This document shows, piece by piece, positions 8,375 through 17,842 of a stretch of DNA of 64,000 nucleotides (position 1 is its first letter; each line of letters begins with the position of its first letter). The translations under genes were made by a program, and so were the position numbers. A model generated the notes under the pieces. The model saw nothing but the letters and a program-made list of their open reading frames with translations, was not told where the DNA came from and did no database searches. This DNA comes from CAIJXB01 sp964455905 (GTDB lineage Bacteria; Chlamydiota; Chlamydiia; Chlamydiales; Rhabdochlamydiaceae), in assembly GCA_964455905.1 (NCBI GenBank), contig CAYVYN010000003.1, forward strand, positions 124,001-188,000, written 5' to 3'.

Positions 8375-10748
8375 AGTCGTCTTCTGGCGGGCTTTTTTTA
8401 GTTCCAGCATCGGTGATTAGAATTCTTCTAGCTCGGCTACCCTCTTGCTCTCCGATGACGCCTTTGCTTTCTAGTTCATCCATTAAAGAAGCGGCTCTGG
8501 CATATCCTATTTTTAATTTGCGCTGTAAAAAAGTTGTAGATGCTGTTTTCGTATCTAGGACTATTGAGAGCGCTTGTTCGTATAGGCTGTCTTTAGGAGC
8601 ATCGTCACTATTTTCCCCCGCGATGTCTTCTTTTTTCATAGCATCGAACGAAGCTATGAGATAGTTCGGAGGGGCTTGGTTGCAAATAAAGGAAATTACT
8701 CTATTAATTTCATCATCGCTGATGAAAACACCTTGAGCTCGAATAAGTTGAGAGCTTCCTGGCGGTAAGAATAACATATCCCCGTTTCCTAGGAGGCTAT
8801 CAGCGCCACTTTCGTCAAGAATAATTTGAGAGTTGACTCGGCTAGCTACTTTAAATGCGATTCTTGTTGGGAAGTTTGCTTTGATGAGACCTGTGATAAC
8901 TTCTCTAGACGGTCTTTGTGTTGCTAAAACCAAGTGAATTCCGACAGCTCTGGCCATTTGAGCAATACGCGCTATGGGTGTTTCTAGATCTGAGCTAGAA
9001 ACCATCATGAGATCCGCAAATTCATCAATAATTGCTACGATAGAAAACATACGGTCTGGGATTGTTGTATTCAACGAGGCTTCAAATTCTTTATTAGGGG
9101 TTCTATTGTTAAAAGCATGTATGTTTCTAAGCCCTAATTGCCTTAAAATGTCGTAGCGTGTTGTCATTTCTTTGACAAGCCAGCTAAGAGCTGCGTATGC
9201 TCCGTGAGGCTCTGTAATTACAGGTGCTAGTAGGTGAGGAAGGTTAGTGTATCCTGTGAGCTCTACTTTTTTAGGATCAACTAAAAGCAGTTTGATTTCA
9301 TCAGGCTTAGCATTCATTACAATAGACATCACAAGTGTGTTAATACAGACAGATTTTCCAGATCCTGTAGCTCCTGCAATAATGCAGTGAGGCATTTTAG
9401 CAAGATCGGATAAAAGGTGTTCCCCGCTCACTGTTTTCCCTAGAAGCACAGGAATGTGGAGTTTTTTTCCTTGTTGTTGGTAGCTTGTGAGCATTTCTTT
9501 AAAACTTACTTCTTGAGGGAATAAAGAGGGTATTTCTACTCCGACAGCAGCTTTACCAGGGATTGGTGCAATAATTCGTAGAGACCGAGCTTGTAGATTA
9601 AGAGCTATATCATTTTCTAGTGCTGTTATTTTTTGTACTTTAACGCCTATAGCAGGATGTACTTCAAAAGAAGTAATAGTAGGTCCACAGTGAATTTCTC
9701 CTACCTTAGCTTCGATACCAAAACTCATTAAGGTTTCTTCTAGAATTTCAGCTTGCCTTTTTAGCTCTTTTTTTAGAGAGGGTTGGTCTACTTTTTTAGG
9801 AGTGATAAGTAAGGATGCAGGAGGCAACATGTAGTCTTTGTAGTCTCCGTTGTAAATTTTTTGAGCTACAATCGCTGCGTCTTTTTTGGAAAGCAACTTG
9901 GCTAAGGGAGCTTGCTCTTCTGTTAGTTCTTTTTTAGCAGGTTCTTTGATCGTTGTTTTTATTAGAGATTCTTTTGGAAGAAGAGGTTTTGTCGCCGGTT
10001 TATAAAGAGGTTTAGGAAGAAGTCTTTGCAAAGAGTCTTCGATAGAGTTTTCTTTTTCTTGATAAGGTTCGATGATCTCTTCCATTTCGGCTGTTACTAA
10101 CGCAGCTTTTAGTGCTTTTTTATTTTTCCAAATAGTGTAATTTGTAATTGCTTCTTGAATGAGAGGGATGATTTTAATTTGCGTAAAAAGAAGAAAGGAG
10201 GTGATTAGGGTTAGTGAAAAAGTAATAGCAATTCCGACGTTACTGAGCATCTTTTCTAGATTGAAAGAGGGTATGTCTTTATAGAGGAAATAAAGAGGGA
10301 CTCCTCCCGTATTATATCTGGTGTATCTATGGGGATAGGGCTCTTCGAAAAAGAAGGATTGGCTATAGATTTTTTTAGCTAACATTTGAGGAATAGGACA
10401 TCCCAGTTCACTCACAAGATTTAGAAGGATGCCGGTTGATATCAGAAACAAAGAAAAATAGATCGTTTTTACTTTTATATTTTCAATTTTTCCTTCAGTA
10501 AGAAGTTGCCATCCCGCCCAAAATAAGAAAGCTAACACAAGAAAAGATGTTAACCCAAACAGGTAGCTTAAGGAAAATGCAATCCCATATCCAATAAGAC
10601 CGAGCCAATTACTCGATATGGTGGCTTGATTAAAGCTAAAAAGACAAAGTGTTAAAAATAAAGCCGTGGCGATAAATATAAGACCTTTAGCTTCCGGATG
10701 CTTTACTCTTTTAGGTGCTTCTTTTTGTGGGAGTGAATTCTTTGCCAT
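8361..10748 (-). CDS. ftsK: DNA translocase FtsK
   Basis: Membrane-anchored ATP-driven DNA pump that clears chromosomes at division and activates dimer resolution. At 795 aa it has the full layout. There are about four N-terminal membrane segments (residues 20-200), a charged linker, and a motor with Walker A IAGATGSGKSVCIN and Walker B IVAIIDEFADLM. The RAVGIHLVLATQRPSREV segment follows. The C-terminal winged-helix gamma domain (SIVLDTKTASTTFLQRKL, then YARAASLMDELESKG) recognises KOPS-type DNA. It starts four bases after uppP, so the two are co-transcribed, and is followed by an overlapping small membrane gene. Chlamydiae lack classical FtsZ but retain FtsK. Confidence 0.95.
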   Translation of the reverse strand: MAKNSLPQKEAPKRVKHPEAKGLIFIATALFLTLCLFSFNQATISSNWLGLIGYGIAFSLSYLFGLTSFLVLAFLFWAGWQLLTEGKIENIKVKTIYFSLFLISTGILLNLVSELGCPIPQMLAKKIYSQSFFFEEPYPHRYTRYNTGGVPLYFLYKDIPSFNLEKMLSNVGIAITFSLTLITSFLLFTQIKIIPLIQEAITNYTIWKNKKALKAALVTAEMEEIIEPYQEKENSIEDSLQRLLPKPLYKPATKPLLPKESLIKTTIKEPAKKELTEEQAPLAKLLSKKDAAIVAQKIYNGDYKDYMLPPASLLITPKKVDQPSLKKELKRQAEILEETLMSFGIEAKVGEIHCGPTITSFEVHPAIGVKVQKITALENDIALNLQARSLRIIAPIPGKAAVGVEIPSLFPQEVSFKEMLTSYQQQGKKLHIPVLLGKTVSGEHLLSDLAKMPHCIIAGATGSGKSVCINTLVMSIVMNAKPDEIKLLLVDPKKVELTGYTNLPHLLAPVITEPHGAYAALSWLVKEMTTRYDILRQLGLRNIHAFNNRTPNKEFEASLNTTIPDRMFSIVAIIDEFADLMMVSSSDLETPIARIAQMARAVGIHLVLATQRPSREVITGLIKANFPTRIAFKVASRVNSQIILDESGADSLLGNGDMLFLPPGSSQLIRAQGVFISDDEINRVISFICNQAPPNYLIASFDAMKKEDIAGENSDDAPKDSLYEQALSIVLDTKTASTTFLQRKLKIGYARAASLMDELESKGVIGEQEGSRARRILITDAGTKKSPPEDDYEIL

Positions 10749-10752
10749 AATA

Positions 10753-11517
10753 TTATAAGTTGAAATATAGGGTGGTTGTTATCCCAAGAGCGAGGCAATA
10801 CCACGCGCAGGGCTTTAAGTTGCCTTTTTCTAACCAGGTAATTGCTTTACGTACAAAAACTGTTCCTAAAGCAAAGGAGGTGATAAAGGCAATGAGTAAG
10901 TGAAGTGTTGGTTCTTGACTGAATCCTTCTGTCTTTGATAGGGCTTTGCCTAACTCTAGCATATTACCCCCAAGAACTGTAGGGATTGATAGCAAGAAAG
11001 AAAATCTCACAGCGTCTTTTATTTCCCACCCTAGCATTCTTGCGCACGAGATGGTTGAAGCGCTTCTGGAAATTCCAGGAATTAGAGCTATGGATTGCAT
11101 CGTGCCTATCACAAGAGCGTCTTGCGTTTTTTTTGTTGATCCAGATTTTATTTTAGAGAACAGTTGTCCAATAAGAAGAAGCACACCGGTTCCCATTAAA
11201 CAAAATCCTAGAAGGTGCGTGTTTGATGCCCACTCTCTAATCGGTTTTAATGCTAAGTAAAGCGGGGGAAGAGGAATAAGAGCTATGAATATTAAGCTTA
11301 GTTTTTTTGGTTTTTGTAGCATCTCGTAAATGTCTTTGCGAAGAAAGAAAAGAAGAGCAAAAAGAGTTCCTAAATGGCAGCTAAGATCTAGAAGAAATCC
11401 TTCTTCCTTCATCCCTAAAAGGTGTTTTGCGATTCTTAAATGAGCAGAAGAGCTTACTGGGAGAAACTCTGTAAGTGCTTGAGTAATACCTAAAATAATA
11501 GAATGAATATAAGACAT
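10753..11517 (-). CDS. uppP: undecaprenyl-diphosphatase UppP/BacA
   Basis: Integral membrane phosphatase that recycles undecaprenyl pyrophosphate, the lipid carrier for peptidoglycan and surface polysaccharide. At 254 aa it has normal length and about eight hydrophobic segments. Both signature loops are present: TEFLPVSSSAHLRI near the N-terminus and IPGISRSASTI in the middle, with small changes from the usual EG(x)TEFLPVSS(T/S)GH and PGxSRSG forms. It heads a minus-strand operon with ftsK. Its presence fits chlamydial peptidoglycan synthesis at the division plane. Confidence 0.92.
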   Translation of the reverse strand: MSYIHSIILGITQALTEFLPVSSSAHLRIAKHLLGMKEEGFLLDLSCHLGTLFALLFFLRKDIYEMLQKPKKLSLIFIALIPLPPLYLALKPIREWASNTHLLGFCLMGTGVLLLIGQLFSKIKSGSTKKTQDALVIGTMQSIALIPGISRSASTISCARMLGWEIKDAVRFSFLLSIPTVLGGNMLELGKALSKTEGFSQEPTLHLLIAFITSFALGTVFVRKAITWLEKGNLKPCAWYCLALGITTTLYFNL

Positions 11518-11602
11518 TTCGCCTTCTTGCCGCTTTTACAATTACCCTATCACAATAGGGAATTAAGTGGGGGAACTTTTTCATTTGAAATATAGAAACA
11601 TG

Positions 11603-11676
11603 GGCGATCGACGGGGCTCGAACCCGCGACATTTGGAACCACAATCCAACGCTCTGCCAACTGAGCTACGATCGCC
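11603..11676 (-). tRNA. tRNA-His (anticodon GTG)
   Basis: A full cloverleaf folds on the minus strand. The acceptor stem GCGATCG pairs with CGATCGC, the D arm contains AGCTCAGTTGGCAGAGC, and the T arm is GCGGG-TTCGAGC-CCCGT. The anticodon stem TTGGA/TCCAA carries loop TTGTGGT, giving anticodon GTG. A genomically encoded extra G at the 5' end (11676) faces C73 (11603), the identity pair for histidyl-tRNA synthetase. CCA is not encoded in full. It lies upstream of uppP on the same strand. Confidence 0.95.
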
Positions 11677-11772
11677 AAAAAGACTAGATGAGAAGATTAT
11701 AGAAATCTTAGGATTTTACAGGAAGAGAAAAGTTTTTTTGTTTTGAATTTTTTTTTGTAAAAAAAGATCATG

Positions 11773-12768
11773 CTATTTTTGCTCGAATGTTTTCTTTATG
11801 TAATTGCTGAAATTTTCATAAGCGATTCCCTTTAGTTGACTTTCTTTCAAAGATAAAGATTTTTCTAAAATACAAAGCGCTCTCGGGTAGCACGAGGCGT
11901 CGTTGAGTTCTGGAAAAAAGCAAGAAGAAACTTGATACTTATTTTTAAGGTATTCGAAGTCTAGCTCTGGAAAAAAATCAGCTCCAAAGCAAATGTTTTT
12001 TTCTCCTCCTAAATGCATAAAGTGTTCCACATGAGCTGCAATATTAGAGGCTTGTTTGCCGAGAAAGGGACTAAATAAATTTAATCCAACTATCCCACCT
12101 CTTTTAAAAATTTCTCTTGCAATTTCGTCTGGTAGATTGCGCTCTTTATTTGTGATAAAGCGAGCGTTGGAGTGGCTAGCCATCACGGGTATGGAAAGAT
12201 TTTTTTTATCGATATAGTTGAATATTCCATCGGCAAGAAAATCAGATGAGTGACTTAGGTCTACGGCTATTTGTTTTCGATCAAGCCATTCTAAGACTCT
12301 TTTTCCGTCTTCTTTTAACCCTAAGGAACTTCCATTGCCTCCTCCAAAGCGGTTTTCTCCATCCCAGGTAAGGCTTATGTATAGAATGTTCTTTAGTATT
12401 TTTAGTAGGTTATCTAGGTAGGAAAGCCCTATTTGTATGGGCTCGCCTTCTTCGGAGAACCCATAAGCATTTTCAAACGCTGTCACGAGGGCAATCGGTG
12501 ATGTTGGCTTAAGCTCTTTTGTGACATCCCATTGCTCATAGCGAGAAGGTTCTTTTTCTAAGAGATTAATAAAGGCTTCTACTTGTTTTTTTCCCTTAGC
12601 AAAAGATCCTTTATCGCTTTTGGTGAAAATGGCTAACGTTTGGAGGGAAACATAGCCTTCTTTCATTTGGGTATAAGATGCTTTAGATAGTGGATCATCT
12701 ACAGTTCTAGCGGAATCTTCTGCAAGAAAACTAAGAAGGTCACAGTGGAGATCGATAATCGGGTGCAT
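11773..12768 (-). CDS. membrane dipeptidase-type metallopeptidase (family M19)
   Basis: Zinc dipeptidase of the renal dipeptidase family, which cleaves dipeptides, sometimes with D-residues. Metal-binding segments appear in the family order: IIDLHCDLL at the start, the bridging region TAFENAYGF, then VDLSHSS, MASHSNARF and CFGADFF. I use the ATG at 12768, preceded by AAGG with a five-base spacer. A TTG at 12801 would add eleven unconvincing residues. No signal peptide is visible, so it is probably cytoplasmic. It is transcribed away from the cyo operon across a 160-base shared promoter region. It may recycle peptides from host or peptidoglycan. Confidence 0.88.
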   Translation of the reverse strand: MHPIIDLHCDLLSFLAEDSARTVDDPLSKASYTQMKEGYVSLQTLAIFTKSDKGSFAKGKKQVEAFINLLEKEPSRYEQWDVTKELKPTSPIALVTAFENAYGFSEEGEPIQIGLSYLDNLLKILKNILYISLTWDGENRFGGGNGSSLGLKEDGKRVLEWLDRKQIAVDLSHSSDFLADGIFNYIDKKNLSIPVMASHSNARFITNKERNLPDEIAREIFKRGGIVGLNLFSPFLGKQASNIAAHVEHFMHLGGEKNICFGADFFPELDFEYLKNKYQVSSCFFPELNDASCYPRALCILEKSLSLKESQLKGIAYENFSNYIKKTFEQK

Positions 12769-12855
12769 ATAAGCCTTAAGGTGATTGTTAGGAAAATTCA
12801 AGCATAGTCTAAGTAGGAAGATTTTTCAAGAAGTGAAAGAAAATATTAAAATTAC

Positions 12856-12882
12856 TTGACCTTCAAAGAATGCTTTTATACT
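12856..12882 (+). promoter_or_regulatory. candidate promoter of the cyo operon
   Basis: TTGACC at 12856-12861 and TATACT at 12877-12882 are separated by 15 bases, slightly short of the usual 16-18. They lie about 50 bases before cyoA. The hexamers are good but the spacing is imperfect; no regulator site is recognised. Confidence 0.4.
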
Positions 12883-12932
12883 CTCCCCTTAAAATGATGC
12901 CCTGTAAAGGGAATCTTTCACGAAGGACTTTT

Positions 12933-13823
12933 ATGAAGAAAAGGTACAAGGTTTTATTACTTGCTCTGTTTTTTTTACTTGTTTCTATTTTATTTGTCAT
13001 GTTTTTGCAAGACCATGACGTCATTGTTTTGAATCCTAAGGGAATTATAGGGTTAAAAGAAAAAGATTTGATGATTACGATGACTCTTCTCATGTTGATT
13101 GTGGTTGTTCCAGTTTTTCTTCTTACTGCATTTGTAATTTGGAAATATAGGGCTAGTAACCCTAAAGGCGCGTATAAGCCTGATTGGGATGGGAGTCATC
13201 TTGCTGAGACGATTTGGTGGGGTCTTCCTTTTGTTATTGTAGGTATCATGGGTGTTATTACTTGGAAATCTTGCGTAGAATTAGATCCATTCAGGCCGTT
13301 AGAAGGGGCTAAAAAACCTTTGACTGTACAAGTTGTTGCTTTACAGTGGAAGTGGCTTTTTATTTATCCAGAGCAAGGAGTTGCTACAGTAAATCTTTTA
13401 CAGATACCAGAAAAAACACCTATTAATTTTATTATTACCGCTGATGCTCCTATGAACTCTTTTTGGATTCCTCAGTTAGGAGGGCAGATTTATGCGATGG
13501 CTGGTATGACCAGTAAGCTCCATCTCATAGCTGATGAAGTGGGTACTTTTTACGGCTTATCTGCGAATATAAGTGGCGTTGGATTTGCAGGAATGAACTT
13601 TTTAACCAAAGCAACAACGGAAGAAGAATTTGATCTTTGGGTTTCTTCTGCTAAAGACTCGTCTAATTTACTTACCTTAGAAGAATATAATCATTTAGTT
13701 ATCCCTAGCGAAAATTCCCCCGAGAAGGTTTATACGTTAAAAGAAGAAAGTCTTTACGATCAGATTATTATGAAATATACGATGCCAAGTATGGGAAAGG
13801 AGATGGAATGTTTGGAAAACTAA
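12933..13823 (+). CDS. cyoA: cytochrome bo3 ubiquinol oxidase subunit II
   Basis: Subunit II of a heme-copper quinol oxidase. It has an N-terminal hydrophobic segment, a second membrane hairpin (LLMLIVVVPVFLLTAFVIW) and a periplasmic cupredoxin fold with VALQWKWLFIYP and APMNSFWIPQLGGQIY. The CuA ligands of cytochrome c oxidases are missing, as expected for a quinol oxidase. The usual lipobox cysteine is not seen in the first segment, so lipid anchoring is doubtful. The ATG at 12933 follows GAAGGA. It overlaps cyoB by 16 bases. First gene of cyoABCDE. Confidence 0.93.
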   Translation: MKKRYKVLLLALFFLLVSILFVMFLQDHDVIVLNPKGIIGLKEKDLMITMTLLMLIVVVPVFLLTAFVIWKYRASNPKGAYKPDWDGSHLAETIWWGLPFVIVGIMGVITWKSCVELDPFRPLEGAKKPLTVQVVALQWKWLFIYPEQGVATVNLLQIPEKTPINFIITADAPMNSFWIPQLGGQIYAMAGMTSKLHLIADEVGTFYGLSANISGVGFAGMNFLTKATTEEEFDLWVSSAKDSSNLLTLEEYNHLVIPSENSPEKVYTLKEESLYDQIIMKYTMPSMGKEMECLEN

Positions 13824-15781
13824 CTTTAGATGCTTTTAAACATGATGCAATCCAAACGGGTGGCGTTTTAATGATGCTGCTTTCGGGTTTAGCGATAGCG
13901 GGTGTTTTATTTTATTTTAAAAGATGGAAATGGCTTTGGAGTGAATATTTGACTTCTTTAGACCCTAAAAAGATAGGAATTATGTATTGTGTAATTTCGT
14001 CTGTTATGCTGTTTAAGGGATTTTCGGATGCTGTACTAATGAGAGCTCAACAAGCTCTTGCTGTAGGAAGTTCTCAGGGAATATTGACAGCTGACCATTT
14101 TCAGCAAATTTTTTCAGCTCATGGTGCAACCATGATTTTTTTTGTGGCTATGGGTTTTATGTTTGGTTTAATGAACCTGATTATCCCTTTGCAAATAGGC
14201 GCTCGTGATGTGGCTTTTCCTTTTTTAAATTCAATCGGGTTTTATTTATTTTCTGTGGGTGCTGGCCTCCTTATGGTTTCTATGATTATTGGAGACTATT
14301 CGATTGCTGGCTGGGTTAGCTATCCTCCTCTTTCAGGGCTTCAATATAGTCCCGGTGTTGGCGTTGATTATTGGCTTTGGAGTGTGCAAATAGCGGGGGT
14401 TGGGAGTTTGCTTTCCGGAGTGAATTTTTTAGTGACCATTTTAAAAATGCGTTGCCCTGGTATGACTTTAATGAAGATGCCTTTATTTGTTTGGGGATCT
14501 TTTACCGCTTTAATTCTTATTATTTTTGCTTTTCCTATACTGACAGCGACGATTGGTCTTCTTTCTTTGGATAGATTATTAGACATGCATTTTTTCACCT
14601 CTGATTTTGGGGGAAATCCTATGATGTATATAAACTTGATTTGGGCTTGGGGACATCCTGAAGTGTACATTTTGATTCTTCCTGTTTTTGGCATTTTTTC
14701 AGAGGTTGTTGCTACCTTTTCTAAAAAAAGACTTTTTGGTTATGTGTCTATGGTTTGGGCTATGGCTGTAATTACTCTTTTATCTTTTATAGTGTGGCTG
14801 CATCATTTTTTTACAATGGGGGCTGGGGCAGATGTAAATGCATTTTTTGGAGTGATGACAATGCTTATAGCGATTCCAACTGGTGTAAAAATATTTAATT
14901 GGCTGTTCACTATGGTGAGAGGTAGGGTAGAGTTTACTACGCCGATGCTTTGGTTTTTAGGGTTTGTCGCTATTTTTACAACAGGCGGGATGACTGGAAT
15001 GTTAATGTCTGTTGCTCCTGTAGATTTTCAAACACACAATAGTTTGTTTCTCGTAGCACATTTCCATTCAATGGTAATAGGGGGAGTCGTTTTTGGGTTT
15101 TTTGCAGGGATTACTTACTGGTTCCCTAAATTTACAGGCTTTAAACTAGACGAACGATGGGGTAAATGGGCTTTTGGCTGTTGGTTTGTTGGATTCTTGT
15201 TAGCTTTTATGCCTTTATATCTATTAGGTTTAATGGGAGCTACAAGACGTTTAAATCATTATGATGCTTCTTTAGGATGGCATCCTTTATTTGTGGTTGC
15301 TGCTGTAGGTGTTGGCGTAATTGGTTGTGGGGTTGCTTTTCAAGTCCTTCAAATTCTTGTAAGTATTAAAAATCGTAAGATAAATAAGGATCTTACAGGA
15401 GACCCTTGGGACGGTAGAACATTAGAGTGGAGTACTACATCTCCGCCTCCTTTTTATAATTATGCTGTAACCCCTGTAGTTCATGATAGGGACCCTTTTT
15501 GGGTTATGAAACAAAAAGGAGAGGATTTAGAAAAGAAACCTCTTTATGAAGATGTTCATATGCCTCGCAATACATGTTTGGGTCTTTTGATTGGAGGTTT
15601 TAGCTTTTTATTTGGATTTGGAATTATTTGGCATATCACATGGCTTGGTTTGTTAGGTTTTATTGGTGTGATTATTTGTTTGTTAGTTCGATTTAGTGAG
15701 ACTGATATAGAAGAGCACATATCGGCTGAACAAATGAAAAAAATGGACTCTATAACTTTAGAAGGGAAGGGGCTGCTATGA
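13808..15781 (+). CDS. cyoB: cytochrome bo3 ubiquinol oxidase subunit I
   Basis: Catalytic subunit that reduces oxygen to water and pumps protons, with about 14-15 membrane segments in 657 aa. The heme/CuB signature motifs are present: FSAHGATMIFF, the cross-linked His-Tyr region WGHPEVYILILP, the CuB pair VWLHHFFTMG, and the late heme ligands AHFHSMV. The length and C-terminal extension match bo3 quinol oxidases. It overlaps cyoA by 16 bases and cyoC by four. The enzyme gives this organism an aerobic quinol branch that Chlamydiaceae, with only cytochrome bd, do not have. Confidence 0.96.
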   Translation: MFGKLTLDAFKHDAIQTGGVLMMLLSGLAIAGVLFYFKRWKWLWSEYLTSLDPKKIGIMYCVISSVMLFKGFSDAVLMRAQQALAVGSSQGILTADHFQQIFSAHGATMIFFVAMGFMFGLMNLIIPLQIGARDVAFPFLNSIGFYLFSVGAGLLMVSMIIGDYSIAGWVSYPPLSGLQYSPGVGVDYWLWSVQIAGVGSLLSGVNFLVTILKMRCPGMTLMKMPLFVWGSFTALILIIFAFPILTATIGLLSLDRLLDMHFFTSDFGGNPMMYINLIWAWGHPEVYILILPVFGIFSEVVATFSKKRLFGYVSMVWAMAVITLLSFIVWLHHFFTMGAGADVNAFFGVMTMLIAIPTGVKIFNWLFTMVRGRVEFTTPMLWFLGFVAIFTTGGMTGMLMSVAPVDFQTHNSLFLVAHFHSMVIGGVVFGFFAGITYWFPKFTGFKLDERWGKWAFGCWFVGFLLAFMPLYLLGLMGATRRLNHYDASLGWHPLFVVAAVGVGVIGCGVAFQVLQILVSIKNRKINKDLTGDPWDGRTLEWSTTSPPPFYNYAVTPVVHDRDPFWVMKQKGEDLEKKPLYEDVHMPRNTCLGLLIGGFSFLFGFGIIWHITWLGLLGFIGVIICLLVRFSETDIEEHISAEQMKKMDSITLEGKGLL

Positions 15782-16386
15782 TAGAGGGGAAGGAAAGTGC
15801 GTTGAATAGCCACTCGCACATGGAGCAAGAAGTCTACTCTAAAACCGTATTAGGTTTTTGGGTGTATTTAATGAGTGACTGTATTTTGTTTTCGTGTCTT
15901 TTTGCTGTATTTGGAGTCTTACATAATAATACGTATGGAGGGCTGCCTGCGGGAGATATATTCAGTACCTATCACGCTCTAATAGAGACAATCGTTTTGC
16001 TTGTAAGTAGTTTTACTTGTGGGCTGGCTGTGTTAGCTGCTCATGAAGGCAAAAAAGCAAAAACACTAGTTTGGCTTTTTATTACTTTTGTTCTGGGAGT
16101 GTCCTTTTTAACCTTAGAGCTGATTGAATTTTCTGAACTAATTCAATCTGGTAATAGCTTTGAAAGAAGTGCCTTTTTGTCTTCGTTTTTTACTTTAGTT
16201 GGTACTCATGGAGCGCATATTACAGTTGGGCTTTTTTGGCTTAGTTTTTTAGCGGTTTTTATTGCTCTAAGAGGCTTCACTGCCGAATCTTTGAAGCGTC
16301 TTGCTTGCTTTAGTTTGTTTTGGCATTTTTTGGATGTTGTCTGGATCTTTATATTTACTTTTGTCTATTTAATGGGAGCTATTTAG
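15778..16386 (+). CDS. cyoC: cytochrome bo3 ubiquinol oxidase subunit III
   Basis: Subunit III of the quinol oxidase, 202 aa with five hydrophobic segments. Family features include GFWVYLMSDCILFSCLFAVF near the start, a central GTHGAHITVGLFWL and the final WHFLDVVWIFIFTFVYL. It stabilises subunit I and the proton pathway. The start ATGA overlaps the cyoB stop, and cyoD follows after one base, so translation is probably coupled. Confidence 0.95.
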   Translation: MIEGKESALNSHSHMEQEVYSKTVLGFWVYLMSDCILFSCLFAVFGVLHNNTYGGLPAGDIFSTYHALIETIVLLVSSFTCGLAVLAAHEGKKAKTLVWLFITFVLGVSFLTLELIEFSELIQSGNSFERSAFLSSFFTLVGTHGAHITVGLFWLSFLAVFIALRGFTAESLKRLACFSLFWHFLDVVWIFIFTFVYLMGAI

Positions 16387-16387
16387 T

Positions 16388-16702
16388 ATGGAAAATTCCA
16401 CAAATTCACACTTTAAATCCTATGTGTGGGCATTTATTCTTTCTATAGTATTGACGTTGGCTGCTTATTTTTTTGTTGTGGAAAAAGTATTTTCTCCAGG
16501 CGTTTTATTGGGGGTAATTATTGGACTTGGTGTAGTTCAAGCTTTTGTTCAGCTGGTTTTGTTTTTGCATTTGGGAAGAGAGGGAAAGCCTCATTGGAAT
16601 ACTCTCACTTTTCTTTTTATGTTGTCGATTTTGTTAATTGTTGTAATAGGTTCGCTTTGGATTATGAACCACCTGGAATATAACATGATGCCAGGCATGT
16701 AG
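16388..16702 (+). CDS. cyoD: cytochrome bo3 ubiquinol oxidase subunit IV
   Basis: Small accessory subunit of 104 aa with three hydrophobic segments. The pattern SYVWAFILSIVLTLAAYFFV, then the VQLVLFLHLGREGKPHWN turn and a final WIMNHLEYNM, matches CyoD. It assists CuB insertion and assembly of subunit I. It sits one base after cyoC and 26 bases before cyoE. Confidence 0.93.
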   Translation: MENSTNSHFKSYVWAFILSIVLTLAAYFFVVEKVFSPGVLLGVIIGLGVVQAFVQLVLFLHLGREGKPHWNTLTFLFMLSILLIVVIGSLWIMNHLEYNMMPGM

Positions 16703-16728
16703 TTGTCATATTAATTAATGGGGAATTT

Positions 16729-17580
16729 ATGCTTAAAACGTATTACATGCTGACAAAGCCTGGAATTATTATGGGGAATGTGATTACAACCGCCGCCGGC
16801 TTTGCTCTAGCTTCGAAGGGATCTATTGACTTTGTTTTGTTTTTTTGGGTTCTACTTGGGATTATTTTTATTATGGCTTCTGCTTGTGTTTTTAATAATT
16901 ACACAGATAGACATCATGATGAGAAGATGGAAAGAACGAAAAATAGGGCTCTTGTAACAGGTGCTGTTTCTTTATCTAATGCTCTTTTTTTTGCGACTAG
17001 CTTGTTGTTTTTAGGTAGTTTTGTTTTATTTAAATATACCAATCTATTGACTCTAGGGATATCTCTTGCAGGCTTTTTCATGTATGTCGTTATGTATAGT
17101 ATTTGGAAGTATCGCTCTACTTATGGAACTTTAGTGGGAAGCGTTGCGGGGGCTGTTCCACCTCTTATGGGCTATTGTGCTGTTAGCAATAGGTTTGATA
17201 TGGGAGCATTTTTACTTTTTGCTATTTTAGTTTTATGGCAAATGCCTCATTTTTATGCGATAGCTATATATAGAATAGATGATTATCTTGCTGCCGCAGT
17301 TCCTGTTTTACCTCTTAAGAAAGGACATCGTATTACTAAGGTGCATATGGCTGCTTATATTCTTGTGTTGATGGTGTCTTTAGTAGGTTTGACTTTTTTT
17401 GGATATACTGGATACGCTTATTTGGTTGTGGCTTTGTTGAGCGCCTTGGTTTGGCTTATCCTATCTTTTAAAGGGTTTAAAGTTCAGGATGATAAGCTGT
17501 GGGCACGTCAAATGTTTCGCTTTTCTTTAGTTGTGATTATGCTTCTTTCTTTTATGATTTCTGTGGATACCGTTGCTTAA
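16729..17580 (+). CDS. cyoE: protoheme IX farnesyltransferase
   Basis: UbiA-family prenyltransferase that adds a farnesyl group to heme b to give heme o for the bo3 oxidase. It has about eight or nine membrane segments. The first Asp-rich site is NNYTDRHHDEKMERTKNRAL and the second is YRIDDYLAAAVPVLP; TKPGIIMGNVITTAAGF at the start is also typical. Ribosome-binding site GGGGAA precedes the ATG. It is the last gene of the cyo operon and is followed by a terminator-like hairpin. Confidence 0.95.
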   Translation: MLKTYYMLTKPGIIMGNVITTAAGFALASKGSIDFVLFFWVLLGIIFIMASACVFNNYTDRHHDEKMERTKNRALVTGAVSLSNALFFATSLLFLGSFVLFKYTNLLTLGISLAGFFMYVVMYSIWKYRSTYGTLVGSVAGAVPPLMGYCAVSNRFDMGAFLLFAILVLWQMPHFYAIAIYRIDDYLAAAVPVLPLKKGHRITKVHMAAYILVLMVSLVGLTFFGYTGYAYLVVALLSALVWLILSFKGFKVQDDKLWARQMFRFSLVVIMLLSFMISVDTVA

Positions 17581-17616
17581 TTATGTGACGGTTTTTTTTG
17601 AATTTGGTAATTATTA

Positions 17617-17656
17617 GGGGGGAGGGAGATGCCTTGTCTCTCTCTCTCTCTTTTTT
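17617..17656 (+). terminator. probable terminator of the cyo operon
   Basis: A G/A-rich arm (GAGGGAGA, 17622-17629) pairs with the following TC repeat across a seven-base loop. It is followed by further TC units and a run of six T. The (TC)n tract is also a simple repeat, so length variation is possible. It lies about 40 bases past cyoE. Confidence 0.6.
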
Positions 17657-17842
17657 CTTCTTTAATAAATATTTTTAATTTCTGTGTTTTTTTATTAGTT
17701 CATGTTGTGTTTTCTAGTTGAAAAACAGATGGATTGTTTATTTGTATTTCAAGTATAGTTTCAAACTGTTTGGTTTTATATGGTTTTTTTCTGCCAGTTA
17801 GGCAGTAATAAACGAGTCAATTTTTAATTTTTTTAGGTCGTT

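Noticed and set aside
14368..14694. 108-codon minus-strand frame
   Set aside because: Antisense to the conserved core of cyoB; no ribosome-binding site or family match.
17634..17650. (TC)n simple repeat considered as a phase-variation switch
   Set aside because: It lies outside coding sequence and is better explained as the 3' arm of the cyo terminator.
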